Below, in pieces: positions 1-7,261 of a stretch of 44,151 nucleotides of DNA. The stretch lies in the NCBI GenBank assembly GCA_003858485.1, contig RQYD01000028.1, positions 1-44,151 on the forward strand, read 5' to 3'. The notes below the pieces were generated by a model. That model ran no database searches. It saw only the letters and a list, made by a program, of their open reading frames with translations, and was not told where the DNA came from. A program made the position numbers and the translations under genes. Source of the DNA: Clostridiales bacterium COT073_COT-073 (GTDB taxonomy: Bacteria > Bacillota > Clostridia > Lachnospirales > Vallitaleaceae). Position 1 is the first letter of the stretch, and every line of letters begins with the position of its first letter.

Positions 1-162
1 GAAGAAATCATGCCTTGGAGCATGCTCCTGGCTGCCTTTTCTCTTTGGCCGAGCCGAATACTCGCTCAAATCTTTCTTTTTTCATATTTTAGTCGAGTAT
101 TCGGCTCCGGCCCTGCGAAAAGTCCGCCATGAAACGCAAGCGTTTCATGGCATGATTTCTTC
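1..162. repeat. Cloverleaf-like palindromic element overlapping the 3' end of fumC
   Basis: Bases 1-14 are the exact inverse of 149-162. Inside lie a small palindrome (17-28), a long stem (47-64 pairing with 94-112, one bulged base) and a 12-bp perfect stem (126-137 with 140-151). Folded, this gives a symmetrical element with three arms. Its right arm contains the last codons and the stop codon of fumC. It may act as the fumC terminator, although no long U-run follows. It could also be a small mobile palindrome, or a fold-back artefact at a contig end, because the outer arm begins exactly at base 1. Confidence 0.6.
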
Positions 163-1518
163 GTAAGCTGCACTCACAGCTTTATCATAATCTTCTTCAT
201 TTAGGTAGCCTAGTTTGATGCAGGCTGCTTTTAGGGTAATATCTTCGGCATGGGCTTTTTTGACGACCTGAGCGGCTTTGTCGTAGCCAATATGCGGATT
301 TAAAACAGCTGCATTCATCAGCGAGCGCTCCATATTTTCCTGCATTTTCCGGCGATTGGCTCTTATCCCGCCGGCACAGTATCGGCCAAAGGAATTAATC
401 CCATCTGTCAGCAACCGGACCGACTGCAAATAATTATAAATACATACCGGCATAAAGACATTTAACTGAAAGTTCCCTTGAGAGGCCGCCATCCCTACCG
501 CCACGTCATTAGCCATTACCTGCACTGCAATCATGGTCAGAGCTTCACATTGGGTCGGATTGACTTTTCCCGGCATAATTGAGCTGCCCGGCTCATTTTC
601 CGGAATAGTGATCTCTCCCAGTCCCAGTCTTGGTCCGCTGGCCAACCAGCGAATATCATTAGCGATCTTCATTAAATTGGCTGCCAACGCCTTTAATGCT
701 CCATGACTAAAAACCAAGGCATCCTTGCTGGTCAGAGCATGAAATTTATTATTATCAGCTGTAAACGACATCCCGGTCTGTCGGCTGATACCGGCCGCTG
801 CCCGGTCGGCAAATCCCTTTGGCGCATTCATGCCGGTGCCAACCGCTGTACCGCCAATGGCCAGTTCCAGCAATCCATTAAGAGAAGAAACCAGCATATT
901 TTTATTTTTCTCAAGCATCACCCGCCAGCCACTGATCTCCTGGGAAAATAACAGCGGCGTGGCATCCTGCAAATGGGTACGGCCTGATTTCCAAATACCG
1001 GCATGGCCTTCTTCCAGCCGGTAAAAAATATCAATCAAAGCCGCTAACGCCGGTACCAGTCTTTCGCTGACTGCCAGCACCGCTGCAATGTGCATAGCAG
1101 TTGGAAAGGTATCATTGGAACTTTGTGACATATTGACATGGTCATTGGGATGCAGTCTTTCTTTGCCAGCCAGTTCGTTGGCCCGGCGGCTGATGACCTC
1201 ATTAACATTCATATTTGTTTGAGTGCCGCTGCCAGTCTGCCATACTGACAGTGGAAACTCATCCTTTAATTTGCCGGCTAATATCTCTTCGCAAACTCCT
1301 ACAATTGCCTCCCTTTGATTGGCAGTTAATTTTCCCAGCTGATAATTGGCCTCAGCCGCTGCCTTTTTTAAAATGGCAAAGGCCCGGATGATTTCCGGCG
1401 GCATTTTTTCCGTGCCGATATTAAAATGCTGACGGCTCCTTTCGGTTTGTGCTCCCCAGTAATGCTCAGCCGGAACTTTAATCTCTCCCATAGAGTCTGT
1501 TTCGATTCGATATGTCAT
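145..1518 (-). CDS. fumC: Class II fumarate hydratase
   Basis: Interconverts fumarate and (S)-malate in the cytoplasm; iron-independent homotetramer of the fumarase/aspartase superfamily. The 457 residues match the usual FumC length. The superfamily signature GSSIMPGKVNPTQCE lies near residue 318; the TQCE ending is typical of fumarase rather than aspartase. The active-site segment SGRTHLQDATP lies near residue 183 and the SSND segment near 135. The ATG start overlaps the stop codon of the upstream gene in an ATGA, so the two are probably translationally coupled and share the promoter at 3348-3376. The C-terminus runs into the palindromic element at the window edge, so the last five residues may have been supplied by that element. 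Pairing of a fumarase with a probable glycan enzyme is unusual. FumC itself is secure. Confidence 0.95.
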   Translation of the reverse strand: MTYRIETDSMGEIKVPAEHYWGAQTERSRQHFNIGTEKMPPEIIRAFAILKKAAAEANYQLGKLTANQREAIVGVCEEILAGKLKDEFPLSVWQTGSGTQTNMNVNEVISRRANELAGKERLHPNDHVNMSQSSNDTFPTAMHIAAVLAVSERLVPALAALIDIFYRLEEGHAGIWKSGRTHLQDATPLLFSQEISGWRVMLEKNKNMLVSSLNGLLELAIGGTAVGTGMNAPKGFADRAAAGISRQTGMSFTADNNKFHALTSKDALVFSHGALKALAANLMKIANDIRWLASGPRLGLGEITIPENEPGSSIMPGKVNPTQCEALTMIAVQVMANDVAVGMAASQGNFQLNVFMPVCIYNYLQSVRLLTDGINSFGRYCAGGIRANRRKMQENMERSLMNAAVLNPHIGYDKAAQVVKKAHAEDITLKAACIKLGYLNEEDYDKAVSAAYEEIMP

Positions 1519-3305
1519 AATGTCTTCCCTTCCTTTTTGATTTCTTGAATTTTAATAGTCACGGCAAATTCATCTGTCTGATCCGGTTTAATCTTAATTT
1601 TCCAGGCTTCAAATCCCGGCACCAGCGAAAAAACCGGCTCTGGTTCAGCAATTTGCTGATCCGTAAACACCCGGATCCGGGCTTTAACCCGATCAAAAAT
1701 CAATTCCTTTTCCTGCCTGATAAAGGCCTGAGTATGACGGCCAATAATCGGCAAAATCACTTCCACTTCTCTTTGCCGGACATTGAGTAACCGGCCATTT
1801 ATCTTAATTTGATCCTTATAACACTGGTAGTCCAGCTGATATCTAATGGGGTCGGCTAAGCCATCATGATGACTGTTTTTTAATTCTCCTTCAGCCTTTA
1901 CACTCACTTGGTCCGGTGTTTCTGCAACTGTCAGCCGAACTGAAAAATCTTCACAGCTGCTGTATTCTGTCTGCCCCTGATAATATGTCAGGCGAAAGGT
2001 CAACGACTGATGCATTTTGCTCTGTCTGCTAAGCTGCATATTATGTGGCTCGCGCAGCTGGTATTCAGTCATCCCCGAGAGCATGACCGGCCCGGTCAGG
2101 GGATGCCAAAGCATGGTAATGGCTCCTCCGGAAGCATGACCACCTTTCATATATGGATGGTCATAACCGGTGAAAGTGATATACCACTGATCTTTCTTAA
2201 TTTTATAAGTATCCAGTGCCTTGAAATATTGCACTGTTTTGGCAGTTTCGACTGGTAATTTAAGTCCGGAAAACTCAGGCAATCCATGATTTAAAACGGT
2301 AGCCAGGACTTTGGCATGACAAATGCTATGATGCAGGCAGGGCTTTTCGCCATGAACAAAATAATCCGGCCCTCCATATAATAGGCCATGATGGGTACAT
2401 TTTTGATATAATTCTATATTCCGGTCAGCGGCTTCCTGAAAAACCGCCTGTTCATGACAAAGCGCATATGCTGCCTGACAGCCATCTGATGTCCGACTGC
2501 CCCAATAAGTCCACTTAAAGCTACGGCTGCCCATGCTGTTATCCCATGCCCCATCCGGCAGCATAAATGCCAAATGTCGGTGCATCGACTCTTTAACTGC
2601 TGCCATTACCTCCTGATCACCGGCAGTTTGTGCATACAACAACAGCGAAGGCAGTGTTTCCTCAACATTATAGCCAATATCAACTGGCCGACAGCCCTTG
2701 GGCGTGATCTCCTGCCGGGGAGATCCTTCACCAAAAATCAAAGCATCTTCTGTAAAATGCTGCCGGCAAAGCTGTGCCAGCTCTCCGGCCCGGCACTGAT
2801 AATCTTCCCTTTTAAAATACTTTCCGCTAACCGCCATGACCGCCGCTGCCGCCGCCAGATAATTAATGTTGATGGTTGATTGCAAATCTATGTTTTGATA
2901 AACCCATTCGCTGTTTTGACGTAGTCTTTCTTCAATTTCCGCTTTCCATCCGGCATCAATAAAATGTCCATGAAAACGCAGGATATCATACAAGGCCACT
3001 GCACTAAAAGCCGTAATCCCCTGCCACTGACTTTGCGCATCATTATAAAAGCCGCCATTGTCACAAAGTAAATGCTCTGCCCAGGCAAATAATTTTTTGG
3101 CTGCCTTTAAATACTTAGGGTCACCGGTTTGCTCAGCCATGTAAATAAGCGGATAAACCGCATCATGGCAACGGCCATGCACAACCATGCAGGCCGGACA
3201 CAAAAGGGCACCATCCGTTTCCGGCATATTTTCGTGGCTTAATTGATATTTTAGCAAAGCATCCAGCCAGGTTTTTAATAAATTAAAATAAATTTGTTTG
3301 CGCAT
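1515..3305 (-). CDS. Unclassified probable glycan-active (alpha/alpha-toroid-like) protein
   Basis: About 596 residues, no signal peptide or membrane segment, so cytoplasmic. The first two thirds are helix-rich with aromatic and histidine motifs (CPACMVVHGRCHDAVYP near residue 40; GGPDYFVHGEKPCLHHSIC near residue 312). The last 200 residues look beta-rich. This layout resembles (alpha/alpha)-toroid polysaccharide lyases and unsaturated-glycan hydrolases, but I cannot assign a CAZy family. The start was placed at ATG 3305, with GAGG six bases upstream, rather than at a TTG twelve bases earlier. It is the first gene of an operon with fumC, diverges from the sugar ABC operon at 3720 and has a near-consensus promoter. 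The neighbours suggest processing of an imported oligosaccharide; this is inference. Confidence 0.7.
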   Translation of the reverse strand: MRKQIYFNLLKTWLDALLKYQLSHENMPETDGALLCPACMVVHGRCHDAVYPLIYMAEQTGDPKYLKAAKKLFAWAEHLLCDNGGFYNDAQSQWQGITAFSAVALYDILRFHGHFIDAGWKAEIEERLRQNSEWVYQNIDLQSTININYLAAAAAVMAVSGKYFKREDYQCRAGELAQLCRQHFTEDALIFGEGSPRQEITPKGCRPVDIGYNVEETLPSLLLYAQTAGDQEVMAAVKESMHRHLAFMLPDGAWDNSMGSRSFKWTYWGSRTSDGCQAAYALCHEQAVFQEAADRNIELYQKCTHHGLLYGGPDYFVHGEKPCLHHSICHAKVLATVLNHGLPEFSGLKLPVETAKTVQYFKALDTYKIKKDQWYITFTGYDHPYMKGGHASGGAITMLWHPLTGPVMLSGMTEYQLREPHNMQLSRQSKMHQSLTFRLTYYQGQTEYSSCEDFSVRLTVAETPDQVSVKAEGELKNSHHDGLADPIRYQLDYQCYKDQIKINGRLLNVRQREVEVILPIIGRHTQAFIRQEKELIFDRVKARIRVFTDQQIAEPEPVFSLVPGFEAWKIKIKPDQTDEFAVTIKIQEIKKEGKTL

Positions 3306-3347
3306 CACACACCTCAACTTTTATTTTTACTGTTTTCTTCTGCTTTT

Positions 3348-3376
3348 ACTATATGAAAAAGCAAAATTACTGTCAA
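3348..3376 (-). promoter_or_regulatory. SigA-type promoter for the 596-aa gene and fumC
   Basis: On the minus strand TTGACA (3371-3376), a 17-bp spacer, then TATAGT (3348-3353), about 43 bases before the start codon. All six -35 bases and four of six -10 bases match consensus. Confidence 0.8.
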
Positions 3377-3504
3377 GCCTTCTTTTTTTCAAAATGTTTT
3401 TGAAAAAATTATCTTTTCTCCTGGAACTTTCCTGCGGCCGGTCATCTTTGCCTTAAAGCAGCGATACCGATGCTGGTCATTAGCCGTAACCGGAAATTTC
3501 TGAA

Positions 3505-3563
3505 AAAATGTCCTCTTTTCCTTGGAAAATGTCCTCGTCCTCTGCCCTTAAAAATGCTACAAT
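3505..3563 (+). promoter_or_regulatory. Direct-repeat operator and activator-dependent promoter of the sugar ABC operon
   Basis: AAAATGTCCTC occurs at 3505-3515 and again at 3526-3536, exactly 21 bp apart (two helical turns). A -10-like TACAAT lies at 3558-3563, and the expected -35 position (3535-3540) is poor and abuts the second copy. That geometry is typical of AraC-type activators. The likely activator is the YesN-like regulator at 10606-12171. The rest of 3306-3719 shows only the divergent promoter and a roughly 150-base leader that can form an 8-bp stem (AGCCTGAA with TTCAGGCT). Confidence 0.5.
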
Positions 3564-3719
3564 AATCAAAGCAATTAAGCATCACCAAGTATCTTTAACT
3601 TTTCGTTTCCTGATCCGTAAAAGCCAGCCTGAACATAGCATAGCCGATAATTACCGCCATATTTCAGGCTGATATTTACCAGGCAAACGAAACTCAACAT
3701 CACCAAACAAGGAGGGAAT

Positions 3720-5168
3720 ATGAAGAAAACAAAAATTTTATCAATTGTTTCCATGTTATTGATATTGACCCTGTTGATTGGCGGCTGTACTAAAACCAAC
3801 CAACCGTCAGTCAACCAGACACCGGCCAATCAATCGACCACTCAAACCGGTCAAACCCCGGCTGCCCCTGAAAAAAACGGTGAAGCTGTTAAAATTTTGG
3901 TTTGGAGCAACAATCGTCATGATTCGGAATATACTTTGCAAAAAATCGCCGAATTTAACGAAGCCAACAAAGGCAAGATCGAAATTGAATATGTGATCCA
4001 AACCGATAATTATGCCAATATGATCACCATGGCCGCTAAATCCAATCAGGCGCCTGATGTCTTTAGCATCAGTGGTGTGACCGGAGGATATGAGCTGCCC
4101 TCTTATGCGGAAGCTAAAATTGTCCGGCCGATCACTGAATATTTAGATGCCGATCCGGCTTTCCGTAAATTTACCAATATTGATAATTATATGATGGAAG
4201 GTGTCAATTCACTGGGTACAGAAGTTTATTGGTTCCCCAGAACCCTGCGCAGCGGCAATCGGATGATCTATAATGTTCCTTTGCTGGAAGAAGCTGGCGT
4301 CACCCCACCTAAAACAGTACCAGAAATGATTGAAGCAGCCAAAAAAATTACCGCTGCCGGTAAGGGCGAAAAATTTGGCTCGGTCATCCCTGGTCAATCC
4401 GGTGCTATTGGCCGGATGATTATTCCAATTGCTGAGATCAGCGGCATTCAGTACTATGACTATAAAAACGGCAAATATGACTTTAGTGGTTACAAACCGG
4501 TCCTGCAAGCCTTTAAACAAATGTTTGATGATGGCAGCATGTTCCCCGGCTGTGCCAGTATGAAAGTAGACCCGACCCGGGCTCAATTCTCTGCCGGAAA
4601 TGTTGGTTTTTATGGTAATGCCTCCCAGGAAGTCGGCGTTTTGACCAAACAATTCCCTGCCCAAATGGAGTGGAAAGCAGCTGAACTGCCATCTTTAACC
4701 GGTGAAATCAAGGGCGCCTTATCTGCTACCCCATTTGACGGCCTGGCCATGAGTGCCAGCTGTAAACATCCTGATGAAGCCTTTGCCGTTATCCGCTGGT
4801 TCAGCAGTGAAGATTTTATGGTCGAATACGTGGAAAATGGACTGGCTTTATCGATCAGTCCGGAAATTATGAGTAAAGTTGATATGGGTAAAATTGGTAA
4901 ATTACAGGAATTCCTGCCCATCAGCTATGAAGGCGTTTATCCTAAGCCACCGGCTGTTACTCCACAAGGCAAAGAATGGCGGGATGCTCTTTGGGAAACC
5001 GTAATTCCGCAAGGCACTGATATTGATCAAACCATTGCTGAAATGAATCAGCTTTACAACGAAGCCCTGGATCGGGATGTTAAGGCCGGAAAAGTGAAAC
5101 GCCTGCGGATCAAGGATTTTGATCCAATGAAACCGCTAAACGGTACTTTAGAATACCTGTCCGAATAA
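3720..5168 (+). CDS. Sugar ABC transporter substrate-binding lipoprotein (family 1)
   Basis: Extracellular solute-binding protein that captures a saccharide and delivers it to the two permeases that follow. Residues 1-22 form a lipoprotein signal ending in LLIGGC, with Cys23 as the lipidation site. A flexible Asn/Gln/Thr/Pro-rich linker (about residues 24-50) precedes the mature domain, which begins VKILVWSNN as in MalE/UgpB-type proteins. The 482-residue length is usual. AAGGAGGG lies a few bases before the ATG. Expression is probably induced through the 21-bp-spaced repeats upstream. The substrate cannot be read from the sequence; neighbouring toroid-like enzymes favour an oligosaccharide. 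No ATPase gene is present, so a shared MsmX-type ATPase encoded elsewhere is likely. Confidence 0.9.
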   Translation: MKKTKILSIVSMLLILTLLIGGCTKTNQPSVNQTPANQSTTQTGQTPAAPEKNGEAVKILVWSNNRHDSEYTLQKIAEFNEANKGKIEIEYVIQTDNYANMITMAAKSNQAPDVFSISGVTGGYELPSYAEAKIVRPITEYLDADPAFRKFTNIDNYMMEGVNSLGTEVYWFPRTLRSGNRMIYNVPLLEEAGVTPPKTVPEMIEAAKKITAAGKGEKFGSVIPGQSGAIGRMIIPIAEISGIQYYDYKNGKYDFSGYKPVLQAFKQMFDDGSMFPGCASMKVDPTRAQFSAGNVGFYGNASQEVGVLTKQFPAQMEWKAAELPSLTGEIKGALSATPFDGLAMSASCKHPDEAFAVIRWFSSEDFMVEYVENGLALSISPEIMSKVDMGKIGKLQEFLPISYEGVYPKPPAVTPQGKEWRDALWETVIPQGTDIDQTIAEMNQLYNEALDRDVKAGKVKRLRIKDFDPMKPLNGTLEYLSE

Positions 5169-5192
5169 TTGACAAAAACAGAAAAATATTTA

Positions 5193-5255
5193 GCTTAACT
5201 TTCCCACTGCCTTTTCAGGTTTTATCCCATTCCGGCGGATGGGAAGAAGTTGAGC
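5193..5255 (+). terminator. Hairpin after the binding-protein gene
   Basis: GCTTAACTTTCCCA (5193-5206) pairs with TGGGAAGAAGTTGAGC (5240-5255), with a smaller CCCAT/ATGGG stem inside. No U-run follows, so it may limit read-through or protect the upstream mRNA, giving more binding protein than permease. Similar arms occur at 15813-15861. Confidence 0.4.
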
Positions 5256-5307
5256 ATCTAATTCGCAGGACAGGAGCTTTGTTGATATAATTTGTATTGG
5301 ATGATAA

Positions 5308-5406
5308 GGGACTGTTGCAAAATACAGAATTCACACAGGATATTGTGATAAAACATGAAAATTTTATCCTGCATCTTGTGTCAAAATCTTAAAATGCAAC
5401 AGCCCC
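5308..5406. mobile_element. MITE-like imperfect palindrome inside the ABC operon
   Basis: A segment of about 99 bp begins GGGACTGTTGCAAAAT and ends in the near-inverse (ATGCAACAGCCCC). The inner halves also match in inverse orientation (CACACAGGAT with ATCTTGTGTC). The ends resemble IS6-like terminal repeats (CTGTTGCAAA core), but no transposase remains. It lies in the 260-bp gap between the binding-protein and permease genes and ends just before the permease ribosome binding site. It could be a miniature element or an attenuating hairpin. Confidence 0.45.
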
Positions 5407-5428
5407 TTCTTTCAAAGAAAGGAGTTTT

Positions 5429-6358
5429 ATGATCGCTTTAACCTCCGCAAAACCAAAAAATTCAATGAAATCGGCTATGCGCAAAGATAATTTAACGGTA
5501 TGGCTGATGCTGGCGCCAACTCTCTTTCTTTTTTTGGTGGTGTCAGTTTACCCTTTTTTATGGATCGCCAGATATATGTTTTATGACTACAACGGTTTTG
5601 TCGAATATTATATTGGCCTCGACAATTTTCGCCGCTTGCTGGCTGATAAGTTATTTTTTAAAAGTATTATCCATACCCTGGAATATTCTTTTTATAAACT
5701 GATCACCATTATTCCTTTGGCCTTAATTGTATCAGTTTTATTAAATTCCAAACTAAAGGGCAAAAATTTTTTCCGAACCGTTTTCTTTGTACCAACGGTC
5801 ATCAGTGCAGCTGTTGCCAGCTTAGTCTTTTACTTTATCTACAGCCCTTATAATGGAATCTTAAATGGCACTTTAAATGCTTTACAAATCACTCAGGCCA
5901 AAATCGACTGGCTGGGCAGCGCCAATTTGGTGATGCTGTCCATTATCTTTACAGCTATCTGGGGAGGCCTTGGCAATTATATGGTGCTCTTTTTAGCCGG
6001 TCTGCAATCAATTCCCGACAGCATTTACGAAAGTTCCCGGATCGATGGAGCGAATCGTTTACAGGACTTCTTTTATATCACTATTCCCATGCTCCGGCCG
6101 GTGATGAAAGTTATCCTGATGCTGGCCATTACCACTGCTTTAAAAGACTACCAAAGCATTATGGTTTTGACCGGCGGCGGTCCGGCTGGCCGCAGTCAGG
6201 TCATGTTTTTATATGTTTATCAACTGATGTTTGGCAATGAAAATGCCGGCGGGGCTGTCCAAATCGGTTATGGGGCAACAGTCGGTCTGGCCTCTTCTTT
6301 GATCATTGCTTTAATCACTGTTATTTATTTATATCTCAGCAAAAAAATGGATGACTGA
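5429..6358 (+). CDS. Sugar ABC transporter permease, MalF/UgpA type
   Basis: Membrane component of the sugar importer; 309 residues with about six hydrophobic helices starting near residue 27. The EAA-loop motif that contacts the ATPase is visible as ESSRIDGANRLQDFFYITIP near residue 202. AAAGGAG lies just before the ATG. It is separated from the binding-protein gene by 260 bp carrying a hairpin and a palindromic element, and its end overlaps the leader of the next permease gene. It would pair with the MalG-type permease that follows. Assignment to the carbohydrate permease family is secure; the substrate is unknown. Confidence 0.92.
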   Translation: MIALTSAKPKNSMKSAMRKDNLTVWLMLAPTLFLFLVVSVYPFLWIARYMFYDYNGFVEYYIGLDNFRRLLADKLFFKSIIHTLEYSFYKLITIIPLALIVSVLLNSKLKGKNFFRTVFFVPTVISAAVASLVFYFIYSPYNGILNGTLNALQITQAKIDWLGSANLVMLSIIFTAIWGGLGNYMVLFLAGLQSIPDSIYESSRIDGANRLQDFFYITIPMLRPVMKVILMLAITTALKDYQSIMVLTGGGPAGRSQVMFLYVYQLMFGNENAGGAVQIGYGATVGLASSLIIALITVIYLYLSKKMDD

Positions 6359-6371
6359 TGCGGAGGAAAAT

Positions 6372-7226
6372 ATGAAAACCAAGAAAATCAAATTTAAATT
6401 CTCCTGGCTGGCAGCCTATGTTTTTTTGATCATTTTAACAATTTTAATGCTTTATCCCATTTTATATGTTGTCTTAGGTTCATTTAAAACCAATCAGGAA
6501 TTGGTAATGGGCGGTGCCCGGCTGCTGCCGGAAGTTTTTATTTTAAATAACTATATTGAAGCCTGGGAACTGGCTAATTTTGCACGTTACACCTTAAACA
6601 GCATTTTTATCAGCAGTATGGTAATGATCGGCATCTTAATTTTGTCCAGCATGTCCGGTTACTGTTTTGCGCGCCGGGATTTCCCCTTAAAAAACTTTAT
6701 TTATGGCATGTTGATTGCCTTTATGTTTGTCAATATTGGCAGCGTCAGCCTGCGGCCGCTGTTTGAGCTATCGATTCGCTTTAATCTGCATACCTCACTA
6801 TGGGCAGTGATCCTGATCAGCATTGGCACCGCCCAGGCCACCAATATATTTTTGGTTCGTGGTTATATGAACACCTTGCCTAAAGAATTAGATGAAGCTG
6901 CCGCCATTGACGGCTGCAGTTTTTTCGGAATTTATTATCGGATCATTTTACCACTGCTCAAACCGGTTTTGGCTACCATTGCCCTGCTGTCTTTTCGCGG
7001 TGCCTGGAATGAGTACATTCTGCCGCTGGTTTTTACCATTAATAATCCCGATAAGCGGCCTTTAACGGTTGGCGTTATTTCCCTAAAAAATGTTTCTGAT
7101 GGTGCTGCTGCCTGGAACATCATGTTTGCCGGCTCAACCATGTCAATTGTGCCAATCATTATTTTGTTTTTATTAACCAGCCGTTATTTTATGTCCGGCA
7201 TGACCGTCGGTGCGGTCAAAGGTTAA
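6372..7226 (+). CDS. Sugar ABC transporter permease, MalG/UgpE type
   Basis: Second membrane subunit, 284 residues from the ATG at 6372, which has GCGGAGG at the right distance. An earlier in-frame ATG at 6351 overlaps the previous gene and has no ribosome site. Six predicted helices; the EAA motif reads ELDEAAAIDGCSFFGIYYRI near residue 169. The C-terminus ends in the SGMTVGAVKG tail typical of MalG relatives. Forms a heterodimer with the product of 5429-6358. Confidence 0.92.
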   Translation: MKTKKIKFKFSWLAAYVFLIILTILMLYPILYVVLGSFKTNQELVMGGARLLPEVFILNNYIEAWELANFARYTLNSIFISSMVMIGILILSSMSGYCFARRDFPLKNFIYGMLIAFMFVNIGSVSLRPLFELSIRFNLHTSLWAVILISIGTAQATNIFLVRGYMNTLPKELDEAAAIDGCSFFGIYYRIILPLLKPVLATIALLSFRGAWNEYILPLVFTINNPDKRPLTVGVISLKNVSDGAAAWNIMFAGSTMSIVPIIILFLLTSRYFMSGMTVGAVKG

Positions 7227-7261
7227 ACCATCGGTATGACCATAGAAAGGCAAAATCTCTT

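Noticed and set aside
5308-5406. Full IS6-type insertion sequence
   Set aside because: Only IS-like ends are present in about 100 bp; there is no transposase.
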